DNA of 64,000 nucleotides from Candidatus Raymondbacteria bacterium RIFOXYA2_FULL_49_16 (GCA_001789205.1 MFYT01000070.1:58169-122168); one strand, 5' to 3'. Shown: positions 16,636-25,272, counted from the first letter of the stretch. Notes: a model not told the origin generated them from the letters alone. Numbers and translations are program-made.

Positions 16636-17574
16636 ATGCACAGACAGGCGTTCAAATATGTTTACGGGCCGGTCCCGTCAAGAAGATTGGGGCGTTCACT
16701 AGGTGTTGATCTGGTTCCCCACAAGACCTGCACGTACGACTGTATCTATTGCCAGCTGGGAAAGACGACAAAAAAGACGATTATGCGGCGGGAATATGTT
16801 CCGTTGAATCAACTTTTAGCGGAAATCAACCAGAAACTTAAAACAGGTTGTTCACCGGATTACATCACGCTTGCGGGTTCCGGGGAGCCGACCCTGTATG
16901 CAAAAATCGGTGAGCTTATCGACAAACTGAAAAAAAGGACAAAAAAGCCGGTAGCCGTGATCACCAATGGTTCGTTATTGTGGGATCCGGCTGTGCAGGA
17001 TGCGCTTTTGCAGGCCGATTTGGTCATTCCCTCATTGGATGCCGGAGATGCGGACACCTTTGGTTATGTCAACAGACCGCATGGAAAAATCCACTTCGAC
17101 AAAATGGTTGATGGATTAATTGGGTTTCGGAAGAAATACCATAAGAAATTGTGGTTGGAAGTGTTTTTACTGAGCGGCATAACCGCCATAGACGCTGAGG
17201 TTATTAAAATCGCCGCTATTTCAAAAGAAATCGCACCGGATAAAATTCAGCTTAACACCGTGGCCCGGCCACCCGCCGAAGTGTTTGCGGTTCCTGTAAA
17301 TGAACTTCAAATGACAAAATTTGCTAAAAGGTTCGGAAAAAACACTGAAATCATCATAAATTTCAGGCGTCACACGCGGCTTTCCGGTTTTACCGCCTCT
17401 TCAGCCGATGTTTTAAACCTAATTAGTCGCAGACCTTGTTCGCTATACGATATTGCCAACGGCCTTAGCATAGCGCATAATGAAGCCGTCAAAATTTTGG
17501 GTCACCTTGAAGGAAAGAATCTGATCGAAACGCATCTTAAGGGAAATAGTACTTTTTATGTCTCAGCAAAATAG
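16636..17574 (+). CDS. Radical SAM Fe-S oxidoreductase (COG0731)
   Basis: 312 residues. The radical SAM cluster motif is CTYDCIYCQLG, preceded by YGPVPSRRLGRSLGVDLVP, a signature of COG0731 proteins related to the wyosine-pathway enzyme. GSGEPTL is also present. The C-terminal ~60 residues form a winged-helix-like segment (LYDIANGLSIAHNEAVKILG). ATG at 16636 follows AAGAAGGTG. Substrate is unknown. The gene is followed after 33 bp by pta. Confidence 0.85.
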   Translation: MHRQAFKYVYGPVPSRRLGRSLGVDLVPHKTCTYDCIYCQLGKTTKKTIMRREYVPLNQLLAEINQKLKTGCSPDYITLAGSGEPTLYAKIGELIDKLKKRTKKPVAVITNGSLLWDPAVQDALLQADLVIPSLDAGDADTFGYVNRPHGKIHFDKMVDGLIGFRKKYHKKLWLEVFLLSGITAIDAEVIKIAAISKEIAPDKIQLNTVARPPAEVFAVPVNELQMTKFAKRFGKNTEIIINFRRHTRLSGFTASSADVLNLISRRPCSLYDIANGLSIAHNEAVKILGHLEGKNLIETHLKGNSTFYVSAK

Positions 17575-17607
17575 AAAAATACATAATCTAAATAAAAAGG
17601 AGTCCCT

Positions 17608-18612
17608 GTGGCTTCTTCTGGTTTAGGAATCATTGACGGCATTCTTGAAAGAGCGCGGAAAAACTTAAAAACTATTGTCCTGCCCGAAGGCGAGGACATT
17701 CGCATGCTTAGGGCCGCTCGCAAGGCCGTAGATGACAAAGTGGCCAAGGTGATCATTGTCGATGAAAAAAAGAGCGTTCCAAGACTGGCTGAGGAAAACG
17801 AAATATCCACCGCTGGAATAGAGTTGATAACGCCTATTGAATACGATGGGTTGGATGATTTGGCCAAAGCGCTTTATGAGCGCAGAAAAGAGAAGGGTGT
17901 GTCAAAGAAACAAGCTCTTGAACGCGTGAAAAGGCCCCTCTATTTCGGTGATATGCTGGTGAACACGGGCATTGCCGCTGGATGTATTGCCGGTGCCGTC
18001 AATTCCACAGGAAACGTGGTTACGGCCGCACGATACTGCATCGGCGCCAAGGAGGGCGTGGTCTCCAGTTGCTTCCTCATACTCATTCCCAACTGGAAGG
18101 AGGGCGAGGCTTACACTCCCTTTATTTTCGCGGACTGCGCGGTGGTGCCCTTTCCGGACGCCAGCCAGCTGGCGGCCATTGCCTCGGCTTCAGCGGACTC
18201 TTACCGCAACCTGGCGGGCGGGGAGCCCAGGGTGGCCATGCTCTCCTATTCCACTAAGGGCAGCGCCAAGCACGAGAATGTGGACAAGGTCATCAAGGCC
18301 GTGAAAATCGTCCAGCAGCGTAACCCGGGTCTGAAGGTGGACGGCGAATTCCAACTCGACGCGGCAGTGATCAAGTCTATCGGCCAAAGAAAAGCGCCGG
18401 GCAGCCCCATGGGCGGCGAGGCTAATGTGCTTATCTTCCCCGACCTGAACGCGGGAAACATTTGTTACAAGGCCGTGGAGCGCTTTGCCAAGGCCATCGC
18501 AGTGGGGCCCATCATGCAGGGGCTCAACAAGCCGGCCAACGACCTTTCCAGGGGATGCTCGGACGAGGACATCTATAAGCTGATGGCAATAACGTCTGTT
18601 AGCGCCGGGTGA
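17608..18612 (+). CDS. pta: Phosphate acetyltransferase
   Basis: 334 residues, the normal size of the compact Pta form; it interconverts acetyl-CoA and acetyl phosphate in acetate fermentation. The PTA/PTB domain covers almost all of the chain, with KTIVLPEGEDIRMLRAA near the start and SYSTKGSAKHENVDKV and PGSPMGGEANVLIFPDL further on. GTG at 17608 follows AAGGAG. No ackA is seen nearby. GC content rises in the second half relative to the upstream gene. Confidence 0.93.
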   Translation: MASSGLGIIDGILERARKNLKTIVLPEGEDIRMLRAARKAVDDKVAKVIIVDEKKSVPRLAEENEISTAGIELITPIEYDGLDDLAKALYERRKEKGVSKKQALERVKRPLYFGDMLVNTGIAAGCIAGAVNSTGNVVTAARYCIGAKEGVVSSCFLILIPNWKEGEAYTPFIFADCAVVPFPDASQLAAIASASADSYRNLAGGEPRVAMLSYSTKGSAKHENVDKVIKAVKIVQQRNPGLKVDGEFQLDAAVIKSIGQRKAPGSPMGGEANVLIFPDLNAGNICYKAVERFAKAIAVGPIMQGLNKPANDLSRGCSDEDIYKLMAITSVSAG

Positions 18613-18631
18613 ATTGAAAGGGACGGTAAAA

Positions 18632-18820
18632 ATGGAGTTAGAACAGAAAGAGAAAAAGCGATTTTGTATGCGTCATATTTTCGACCTCAAGGGCGACCCG
18701 GGATAGGAACGGCCGCTCAGAGACCCTGCGATCGAGAAACGGATGATAGAAATAATGGGAGGTTTAATGCGCGAAAATGACGCGTCTGCGGAGCAATTCA
18801 AGCGGCTTGGGTTGCTATAA
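18632..18820 (+). pseudogene. Decayed C-terminal fragment, probably of a sulfatase
   Basis: An ATG-started frame reads 24 residues ending FDLKGDPG, hits TAG at 18704-18706, then continues in the same frame as RPLRDPAIEKRMIEIMGG and ends FKRLGLL at TAA 18818-18820. The pattern (Asp-Leu-x-x-Asp-Pro followed by a helical tail) is that of arylsulfatase C-termini. It is a fragment with an in-frame stop, and no upstream catalytic part remains. This and the hairpin at 18824 account for most of the 320-bp gap between pta and the DegT gene. Confidence 0.5.
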
Positions 18821-18823
18821 TAA

Positions 18824-18851
18824 ACTTCCTCGCAGCAAGCTGCTGGGAAGT
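18824..18851. terminator. Perfect two-part hairpin downstream of pta and the fragment
   Basis: ACTTCC (18824-18829) pairs with GGAAGT (18846-18851), and inside it GCAGC (18832-18836) with GCTGC (18839-18843), loop AA. No T-run follows, so intrinsic termination is uncertain; it may be an mRNA 3'-end stabiliser. Confidence 0.4.
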
Positions 18852-18932
18852 ATACCCATTGTGATTAAAAAACTAAAGGATGTTCAAAATGCCTGATTTG
18901 CCGGAAACTATCCTTTACCGTGGAATGCAATC

Positions 18933-20054
18933 ATGATTACAATCCCTCTCATAAAACCATATATTACCTCCGAGGTGAAGCGGAAAGTATGCGAAGTACT
19001 TGACAGCGGCTATCTCACGGAAGGTCCCGTAACACACGAATTTGAGGGGCAATTTCGTGCGTATATAGGGTGCAAGCATGCTATTGCGGTCACATCGTGC
19101 ACTACCGGTCTTGAGCTGGCATTGCGGGCGGTGGGAATTGGCTCTGGGGACGAGGTCATTATACCCGATTTTACCTATCCGGCCACAGCGGACGCTGCCG
19201 GCATTGTCGGGGCAAAAATCGTTATCGTGGATGTTACGAAAGACACCATGCTTATAGACTATGCCGGGCTTCAGAAAGCGATAACAAAGAAAACAAAAGC
19301 CATTATTCCCGTGGCCCTTTTTGGCAACCCGCTTGATTATCGTTTTCTTAATTATATTAAACAAAAATATAAAGTGAAAATTATCGAGGATGCCGCGTGT
19401 GCGATTGGCGCGGAATATAATGGTGTGAAGGTCGGCAATCTGGTCGATATCAGCGTATTCAGCCTGCACCCCCGCAAATTTATCACCACGGGAGAAGGCG
19501 GGATAATCACCACAAATAGTCCATGGGTGGCCAACTGGATAAACAGATATAAACATTTCGGCATGGAACTGTCGACGGCGCGGGAAAGGGCATCGTTTGT
19601 TTCCTTGGGAACAAACTGCAAACTGAGCGATGTGCTTTCGGCAATTGGCGTAGTGCAAATGCGGCATATAGAAGAGCTGATTACTGAACGAAGACAGCTC
19701 GCAATGAATTATACCGGCCTTCTCGCGGGTGTCAAGAATATTACGCTGCCGAGAGTGACCCGTATGGGTGTGCATTCGTTCCAATCGTTCTGCGTTTTTG
19801 TCGATAAACCCTGTGATGTAATTAAAAAAATGCGCATGCGGGGAATAGAGGTGCAGATAGGAACATACGCGCTTCATATGCACAAGGCTTTTAAACGAAC
19901 AACGAGTTGTGCAATAATCGGGCGTATGCGTGCAAGCACATACGCCTACCGGCATTGCCTGGTCTTACCTTTGTATCATGGCATGAAAATAGATGATCAA
20001 AAAAAAGTGGTACGCTGTTTAGAAAGAGATATTGAGGGCGGCGAAAACGATTAA
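18933..20054 (+). CDS. DegT/DnrJ/EryC1/StrS-family aminotransferase
   Basis: 373-residue PLP enzyme of the sugar-aminotransferase family. PLP Lys182 is in HPRKFITTGEGG. The entry motif YLTEGPVTHEFEGQFRAYIG and the IIPDFTYPATADAAG segment are typical. Such enzymes aminate keto-sugars for surface polysaccharides or antibiotics. It is not beside sugar-nucleotide genes, so the substrate is open; it may supply the glycan locus at 44001-47549. No strong ribosome-binding site is visible before ATG 18933. Confidence 0.9.
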   Translation: MITIPLIKPYITSEVKRKVCEVLDSGYLTEGPVTHEFEGQFRAYIGCKHAIAVTSCTTGLELALRAVGIGSGDEVIIPDFTYPATADAAGIVGAKIVIVDVTKDTMLIDYAGLQKAITKKTKAIIPVALFGNPLDYRFLNYIKQKYKVKIIEDAACAIGAEYNGVKVGNLVDISVFSLHPRKFITTGEGGIITTNSPWVANWINRYKHFGMELSTARERASFVSLGTNCKLSDVLSAIGVVQMRHIEELITERRQLAMNYTGLLAGVKNITLPRVTRMGVHSFQSFCVFVDKPCDVIKKMRMRGIEVQIGTYALHMHKAFKRTTSCAIIGRMRASTYAYRHCLVLPLYHGMKIDDQKKVVRCLERDIEGGEND

Positions 20055-20068
20055 CATAGGAGGAACGT

Positions 20069-20446
20069 ATGCGGAAATTGCCTGATGTGGTCACACAAGC
20101 ATGGGAAAACCGCGAGGGGCCGGTTGTCTTTACGACCGTCGACACAAACGGCATGCCCAATGCTATTTATGCGACATGCGTGAAATTGATCGGTGGTGAC
20201 AAGTTTGTGATAGCGGACAATTATTTTAGCAAGACCCGGAAAAACATTTTAAGCAAAAGCAAGGGCGCGGTCTTGTTTATCGACAAAATCGGCACATCGT
20301 ATCAGATAAAGGGTCCGATCGAATATGACATGAAAGGGGAGGCGTTTGCGGATATGAAAACATGGCTCGATCCTAAGTTTCCCGGACACGCAGCCGCGGC
20401 CGTGTGCGCAAGCGAGGTCTATTCGGGCAGTGAACGGCTGGCGTGA
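20069..20446 (+). CDS. Pyridoxamine 5'-phosphate oxidase-like flavoprotein
   Basis: 125-residue split-barrel FMN-binding fold (EGPVVFTTVDTNGMPNAIYA then a KSKGAVLFIDKIGTSYQIKG core). This size is typical of small family members that are flavin reductases or unknown oxidoreductases rather than true PdxH. ATG at 20069 follows TAGGAGG. It lies 47 bp upstream of the FAD oxidoreductase gene and probably shares its transcript. Confidence 0.83.
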   Translation: MRKLPDVVTQAWENREGPVVFTTVDTNGMPNAIYATCVKLIGGDKFVIADNYFSKTRKNILSKSKGAVLFIDKIGTSYQIKGPIEYDMKGEAFADMKTWLDPKFPGHAAAAVCASEVYSGSERLA

Positions 20447-20493
20447 AGTTACAGGATGCGACATTGCACTATTTTTATAATGGAGGTCTTTGA

Positions 20494-21849
20494 ATGAAAA
20501 AAGCAGATGTGGTGGTTATCGGTGGAAGCGCGGCAGGTGTCTGCGCGGCAATTACCGCGAAACGTCATTATCCGGAAAAAAGCGTTATGGTGATCCGGTG
20601 TGAAGAGAAAGTACTTATTCCCTGCGGCATTCCCTATATTTTCGGGACCCTGGGCACATCCGAAAAGAATCTTATACCCAACGCGATCCTGGAAAAAAAT
20701 AATATCCAGCTTGTCATCGACATTGCGGATTCGATAGATGCCGCATCCCGTACGGTGGCGTTGCATTCGGGCGAGAGCGTGCAATACGAGAAGCTTATTA
20801 TTGCCACCGGGTCAAAACCAATAGTACCGCCCATTCCGGGTGTGGAGAAGAAGAATATCATTGCCATTGAAAAGGATGTTGACCTTCTCCAGGGAGTATT
20901 GCGCGATCTGAAAATCATAACCGACCTGGTGATCGTGGGATGCGGATTTATCGGGGTCGAGTTTGCGGAAGAATGCAAAAAAGGCAATCCGCAACTGCGT
21001 ATCTCAATCGTTGAAATGATGAGGCATTGCCTGCAGCTCGTGTACGATAATGAGTTTTGCCAGAAGGCCGAACAGGCGCTTGCTGCGCAGGGAGTTTCCC
21101 TGGTATTGGATGAGAAAGTGGAAGCTTTTACTGGAAACGAAAAGGTTAGCGGCGTGAGAATGAAAAGCGGCAAGGAGATCAAAGCTGATATGGTCATTCT
21201 AGGCATAGGGGCTTCAGCAAATGCTGAGTTGGCGGAAAAAGCGGGACTTGAGCTGGGGCCGTGCAAGGCGGTTCAGGTCAACCGGTACATGCAGACCAGC
21301 GATCCCCATATATTCGCGTGCGGTGATTGCACGGAAAAGGTCTCCTTTTTTGACGGCAAGCCATCGTCCATGAAACTGGCGTCCATTGCCACCATGGAAG
21401 CGCGCATTGCCGGTGCCAATCTGTTTTCGTCTTCCCGCATGAACATGGGAGTTATTGGGGTTTTTTCCACTGTATTGGGAAACGCCGCCTTTGCCGCGGC
21501 AGGCCTTACGGAAGAACAGGCGAAAAAACTGGGATACAACATCGTTATTGGTGAAAGTGAGGCTGTTAACCGGCATCCTGGTGATATGCCGGGCGCCGAG
21601 AACATGAAGGTAAAGCTTATTTTTGAGGCAGGTACACAGGTGATTTTAGGAGGACAGATTTACGGGGCAAAAAGCGGCGGCGAATTGATAAATGCCATCA
21701 GCGCCTTTGTGCATCAGCGCATGACCGTTAACGATCTGGCCACCTTTCAACTGGGTACGCATCCCGCATTGACCGCATCCCCGATTGTGTATCAATTGGT
21801 AAATGCAGCGGAGATGGCCATTAAAAACCTGAAATCAAAAAAAGGGTAG
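20494..21849 (+). CDS. CoA-disulfide reductase/NADH oxidase-like flavoprotein
   Basis: 451 residues. It has an N-terminal FAD Rossmann motif (VVVIGGSAAGVCAAITAK), redox-active Cys44 in LIPCGIPYIFG, the central NAD-binding motif LVIVGCGFIGVEFAEE, and an FAD-binding FACGDCTE near residue 275. The single active-site Cys places it with NADH oxidase, NADH peroxidase and CoA-disulfide reductases. ATG follows GGAGG. It probably handles oxygen or low-molecular-weight disulfides in an operon leading into Fe-S genes. Confidence 0.88.
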   Translation: MKKADVVVIGGSAAGVCAAITAKRHYPEKSVMVIRCEEKVLIPCGIPYIFGTLGTSEKNLIPNAILEKNNIQLVIDIADSIDAASRTVALHSGESVQYEKLIIATGSKPIVPPIPGVEKKNIIAIEKDVDLLQGVLRDLKIITDLVIVGCGFIGVEFAEECKKGNPQLRISIVEMMRHCLQLVYDNEFCQKAEQALAAQGVSLVLDEKVEAFTGNEKVSGVRMKSGKEIKADMVILGIGASANAELAEKAGLELGPCKAVQVNRYMQTSDPHIFACGDCTEKVSFFDGKPSSMKLASIATMEARIAGANLFSSSRMNMGVIGVFSTVLGNAAFAAAGLTEEQAKKLGYNIVIGESEAVNRHPGDMPGAENMKVKLIFEAGTQVILGGQIYGAKSGGELINAISAFVHQRMTVNDLATFQLGTHPALTASPIVYQLVNAAEMAIKNLKSKKG

Positions 21850-21858
21850 CAGACGCAT

Positions 21859-22491
21859 ATGTTTGTCAGTGACGCGGCATGGGAAAATCACGAAAAATAT
21901 GAGGAACGGCTCCGGTTATATCGCAGTTTTGGCTATGATATGGAAAAGGAGCGGCGTTTTGTTCTGGAAAAGTTGGGATCCTTGTCTGGCCGCATTTTAG
22001 AAGTGGGGACAGGCAAGGGCTATTTTTCCATTGCACTCGCCAGGATGGGTCTTCGCTTTACCAGTTTGGATGTTTCAAAGGTAGAACAGGAATTCGCCCG
22101 TCTCAATATCAGCTATTTTGGCCTCGAAAGCCTTGTGGATTTTACTTTGGGTGATGCCGGACAATTGCCCTATGCCCGGGCCAGTTACGATGTCATTATT
22201 TCTGTCAATGTAGTGCATCACCTGGCCCGGCCTTTTAAAGCAGCTGATGAAATGGCCAGAGTTGTTGTAGATATGGGAAAGATAGTTTTAAGCGATTTCA
22301 GCCCTGAAGGCCAGTCTGTCATAGAAAAGGTGCACGCCCACGAAGGAAGGAAACACGAAATGGGCGCATATGGGTTACAAGACATGAAAAAGTATTTTGA
22401 AGAAAAGAATTTCAGAGTGGAAGAACAGCGCAGCGAACACCAGGAAATGATAATAGCTTACAGGAGTCCCTATACTCATGCAAAAAAATGA
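21859..22491 (+). CDS. Class I SAM-dependent methyltransferase
   Basis: 210 residues. The SAM-binding motif I is ILEVGTGKGYFSIALA, with motif II FTSLDVSK and a post-I acidic residue. DVIISVNVVHHLARPFKAADE is the typical motif IV region of Methyltransf_11 proteins. The substrate is unknown. It is 9 bp after the oxidoreductase and overlaps the IscU-like gene by 14 bp, so it belongs to the same operon. Confidence 0.87.
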   Translation: MFVSDAAWENHEKYEERLRLYRSFGYDMEKERRFVLEKLGSLSGRILEVGTGKGYFSIALARMGLRFTSLDVSKVEQEFARLNISYFGLESLVDFTLGDAGQLPYARASYDVIISVNVVHHLARPFKAADEMARVVVDMGKIVLSDFSPEGQSVIEKVHAHEGRKHEMGAYGLQDMKKYFEEKNFRVEEQRSEHQEMIIAYRSPYTHAKK

Positions 22492-22855
22492 GTACGCCGA
22501 AAATACCGATTCTCTGCAAAAACCGAAGAACATGTACCGCATGAACGATCCGGATGGATCGGCGTATATCAAGGGTTTGTGCGGAGATTCAATGGAAATG
22601 TATCTGGTTATTCAAGATGATTTTGTAAAAGAAACCAGTTTTTTCACAGATGGATGCACTGTATCTATTGCATGTGGTGCGACTGTGACTATGCTGGCCA
22701 AGGGCAAGCGAGTTATGGATGTTTTACGTCTTTCTCCGGCCGATGTTTTAGCTGTGTTGCCCGATCTTCCAGAGGGCAATGTCCACTGTGCTATCCTGGC
22801 TATCATGACTCTTCATAAGGCTTTAGCTGATTATCTACTGAGCAGACAGGCGTGA
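22478..22855 (+). CDS. IscU/NifU-type Fe-S scaffold protein
   Basis: 125 residues. The three cluster cysteines of the NifU N-domain are present: Cys35 in LCGDSMEM with the adjacent Asp37, Cys60 in TDGCTVSIACGA, and Cys104 in VHCAILA next to His103. It would assemble [2Fe-2S] or [4Fe-4S] clusters on sulfur from a cysteine desulfurase such as the one at 1-1023. Its position immediately before the NifX/MinD cluster suggests delivery of Fe-S units to that system. Confidence 0.9.
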   Translation: MQKNEYAENTDSLQKPKNMYRMNDPDGSAYIKGLCGDSMEMYLVIQDDFVKETSFFTDGCTVSIACGATVTMLAKGKRVMDVLRLSPADVLAVLPDLPEGNVHCAILAIMTLHKALADYLLSRQA

Positions 22856-23014
22856 GGCTGAGAAATGATCCTTCGGGGAATGAAATGATATATGACTGCA
22901 GCTATGCATCTATCTGCCATCGATATGATAGCGAAATTGCTATTATAAAGTCTTTTTTTCTTGCCTTAAAACAATAGTAATCACCATAACCTGTTCATTT
23001 TTAGCCTTCAGGCT

Positions 23015-23045
23015 GTATCGCCGCGATACGGGCATGTTCTTTGTT
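23015..23045 (+). promoter_or_regulatory. Palindrome plus near-consensus sigma-54 promoter upstream of the NifX cluster
   Basis: GTATCGCCGCGATAC at 23015-23029 is a perfect 6-3-6 palindrome. It runs directly into GGGCATGTTCTTTGTT (23030-23045), which has GG and the -12 position at exact sigma-54 spacing but TTGT instead of TTGC. The mismatch falls on a nearly invariant base, so activity is uncertain. The 224-bp gap around it is the largest in the cluster and a natural promoter site. Confidence 0.4.
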
Positions 23046-23079
23046 ATACTTGGTTATAGAAACAGAAAGTATAAACGCA

Positions 23080-23463
23080 ATGAAAACAGCATTTGCACAT
23101 CTGGAAAACAGGATCGCCCCGGTCTTTGATACTGCGCGGCACATTCTTATAGTCGAGACGGAATCCGGACGCATTATCAAAGAATTGCAGGAATTGTTGC
23201 CGTCCGACCCGCCTGTTCAAAAAGTGCTTCGTCTTACCGAACTTGGTGTCAGTGTGCTTGTGTGCGGTGCGATTTCAAAGCCTTTTAACGACAGTATTAT
23301 TTCATATGGAATTCAGGTAATTCCATTTGTGGCCGGTGATCTGCGACAAGTTATAATGGCATGGCTTAACAACGGGCTCAACAAAGGCAATACGTTTGCC
23401 ATGCCAGGTTGCTGCGGTAGCGGTAGGCGCAGATTTCGCGGAGGATGCGGAAACAAACAATAA
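23080..23463 (+). CDS. NifX/NifB-C-domain-like protein, copy 1
   Basis: 127 residues. It has the dinitrogenase-iron-molybdenum-cofactor fold: MKTAFAHLENRIAPVFDTAR start, then ELGVSVLVCGAISKPF and a C-terminal helix. The tail CCGSGRRRFRGGCG is Cys/Gly-rich and may bind metal. ATG at 23080 is chosen because an upstream TTG at 23041 falls inside the candidate sigma-54 promoter. Family members bind metal clusters, for example orange protein, which carries a Mo-Cu cluster. Confidence 0.85.
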   Translation: MKTAFAHLENRIAPVFDTARHILIVETESGRIIKELQELLPSDPPVQKVLRLTELGVSVLVCGAISKPFNDSIISYGIQVIPFVAGDLRQVIMAWLNNGLNKGNTFAMPGCCGSGRRRFRGGCGNKQ

Positions 23464-23479
23464 ACAGGAGGTATTTATT

Positions 23480-23665
23480 ATGCCAAGAAGAGATGGAACA
23501 GGACCGGCTGGCCAGGGATCCGGGACTGGTCGAAGAATGGGGCCGTGCAATCCCGCGCATAAGGAGAGCCAAATTGGCCATGGAAAGGGAAGGGGGCGCG
23601 GCAACTGCAGAGGCGTAGGACGGGGTAAGGGCAAGGGAGCGGGACAGGGTGGCGGATCCAGATAG
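23480..23665 (+). CDS. Small Gly-rich DUF5320-type protein, copy 1
   Basis: 61 residues starting MPRRDGTGPAGQGSGTGRRM, the highly conserved N-terminal GTGP motif of DUF5320. The rest is a basic Gly/Arg/Lys tail. ATG at 23480 follows AGGAGG. The family is found beside NifX-like and MinD-like genes in anaerobes; function is unknown. A shorter sibling of the protein at 23713-24069, so probably a duplication. Confidence 0.82.
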   Translation: MPRRDGTGPAGQGSGTGRRMGPCNPAHKESQIGHGKGRGRGNCRGVGRGKGKGAGQGGGSR

Positions 23666-23712
23666 GATCATTACAAAATTTCAAGTAAAATTTCATTTTA
23701 AGGAGGTATGCT

Positions 23713-24069
23713 ATGCCAAGAGGAAATGGTACAGGACCCATGGGAATGGGCCCGATGACTGGCCGCGCAGCAGGATTCTGCGCCGGGAATGCAATGCCCG
23801 GATTTATAAATCCCAGTGCTGGGCAGGGTTGTGGAACTGGTTTTAGGAGGGGCGGCGGTTTTGGCGGAGGTGGACGAGGCTGGCGTAATATGTATTACGC
23901 CACCGGTCTTCCGGGCTGGGCGCGGCAGGGTGCATATATGGCACCGCACCAGATGCCCGATCCGGAAATGGAAAAACTGGCGCTGAAAAACCAGGCTGAT
24001 ATATTGCAGGCCCAATTGGATAGTGTCAGAAAACGGCTTGCAGAGACTGAGACCGGTGCACAAGCATGA
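23713..24069 (+). CDS. Gly-rich DUF5320-type protein, copy 2
   Basis: 118 residues. The N-terminus MPRGNGTGPMGMGPMTGRAA repeats the GTGP motif of its neighbour. A Gly/Arg-rich middle with Cys23 and Cys37 leads to a C-terminal amphipathic coiled coil (LKNQADILQAQLDSVRKRL). ATG follows AAGGAGG. It overlaps the next NifX-like gene by 4 bp. The coiled coil suggests oligomerisation or docking; function is unknown. Confidence 0.85.
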   Translation: MPRGNGTGPMGMGPMTGRAAGFCAGNAMPGFINPSAGQGCGTGFRRGGGFGGGGRGWRNMYYATGLPGWARQGAYMAPHQMPDPEMEKLALKNQADILQAQLDSVRKRLAETETGAQA

Positions 24070-24425
24070 AAATAGCCTTTACCACGTCCGGAAACGATTT
24101 GCAGGCCCCGCTCGACAGCCGTTTTGGACGCGCTCCTAAGTTTCTCATTTATGATTTGGATAGCAGCGCATTTGAACTGATCGACAATCAGCAGAACTTG
24201 AATGCGGCCCAGGGAGCGGGAATCCAATCTGCCGAAACCGTGGCAAAGTCAGGTGCTCAGGCTGTGGTAACAGGACATTGCGGGCCAAAGGCGTTTCGCG
24301 CTCTTAACGCGGCCGGAATAACAATATATACCAGTGATGCTCCATCGGTCGCTGGCGCGCTTGACCTGTATCGTCAGGGCCAGTTAAAAAAAGCCGAAAC
24401 CGCTGACGTAGAGGGCCATTGGTAA
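24066..24425 (+). CDS. NifX/orange-protein-like metal-cluster protein, copy 2
   Basis: 119-residue single-domain protein of the NifX/NifB C-terminal family: MKIAFTTSGNDLQAPLDSRF with the conserved LDSRFGRAPKF, then QAVVTGHCGPKAFRALNAAG and LDLYRQGQLKKAE at the end. It matches in size and layout the orange protein ORP of Desulfovibrio. It is coupled to DUF5320 copy 2 upstream and the ATPase pair downstream. Confidence 0.9.
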   Translation: MKIAFTTSGNDLQAPLDSRFGRAPKFLIYDLDSSAFELIDNQQNLNAAQGAGIQSAETVAKSGAQAVVTGHCGPKAFRALNAAGITIYTSDAPSVAGALDLYRQGQLKKAETADVEGHW

Positions 24426-24438
24426 AGGGGAAACGCAG

Positions 24439-25272
24439 GTGATTGTCGCAATAGCTTCGGGCAAGGGTGGAACAGGCAAGACTACATTGTCGGTCAATCT
24501 GGCAAAAATGCTGGCTCCCAATGTGCAGCTTCTGGATTGCGATGTTGAGGCGCCCAATTGCCATCTTTTCCTCGAAGGAGAAGTGCATGAGCGGATTATT
24601 GTCAACAGGCTGGTCCCTCATATCGACGAAACCCGTTGTAATGCCTGCGGTGAATGCGCCAGGTTCTGTGCTTTCCATGCCATTGCCATGCTGGGAACCG
24701 TGCCCCTTGTTTTTCCGGAAATGTGCCACGAGTGCGGCGGGTGTGTAAAAGTATGCCCTGTAAAGGCTATTAAAGAAAAGGGCCAGCCCATCGGTGTTAT
24801 TGAAAAGAGACAATCACAGGGCGTTCCCCTTGTTCAGGGCAGGCTGGATATCGGCGTTGCAATGGCACCGCCGCTTATTCGGGCAGTCAAAGCCTGCATA
24901 AATAAAGAAACAACAGTTATTATAGACGCGCCTCCGGGAACATCGTGCCCGGTTTTGGCAACTGTTCGCGATGCTGATTTCACTGTGCTTGTCACTGAGC
25001 CGACCCCTTTTGGCCTGAACGACCTTGCGCTTGCCGTTGGTATGGTCAGAGCTTTAGGCGTCCCTTTTGGCGTTGTTATTAACCGGACAGGGATTGGCGA
25101 CGCAAGGGTCCATGACTATTGCAGGGCGCAGGATATTCCGATTCTTCTGGAAATTCCGGACGATCGCCGCATTGCTGAGGCGTATTCCCGGGGTATTGCG
25201 GTCATTGATGCGGTACCGGAAATGCGGGAGCATTTTTTAAACTTATTTAATAAAATACGACAAACCATATGA
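24439..25272 (+). CDS. MinD-like ATPase with two-cluster ferredoxin insert, first of pair
   Basis: 277-residue P-loop ATPase of the ParA/MinD/Mrp class. It has a deviant Walker A SGKGGTGKTT at the N-terminus, a ferredoxin-type insert with CNACGECARFC and CHECGGCVKVCPV (near residues 63-105), and switch motif IIDAPPGTSCPV. Start is GTG at 24439. The layout equals one of the paired ATPases of the Desulfovibrio ORP complex. It overlaps its homologue by 4 bp; the two likely form a heterodimer coupling ATP hydrolysis to Fe-S chemistry. Confidence 0.93.
   Translation: MIVAIASGKGGTGKTTLSVNLAKMLAPNVQLLDCDVEAPNCHLFLEGEVHERIIVNRLVPHIDETRCNACGECARFCAFHAIAMLGTVPLVFPEMCHECGGCVKVCPVKAIKEKGQPIGVIEKRQSQGVPLVQGRLDIGVAMAPPLIRAVKACINKETTVIIDAPPGTSCPVLATVRDADFTVLVTEPTPFGLNDLALAVGMVRALGVPFGVVINRTGIGDARVHDYCRAQDIPILLEIPDDRRIAEAYSRGIAVIDAVPEMREHFLNLFNKIRQTI

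Noticed and set aside
18915-19955. 346-residue frame on the minus strand
   Set aside because: It is the complement of the DegT aminotransferase gene, His/Cys-rich with no recognisable domain; the plus-strand gene has full family motifs.
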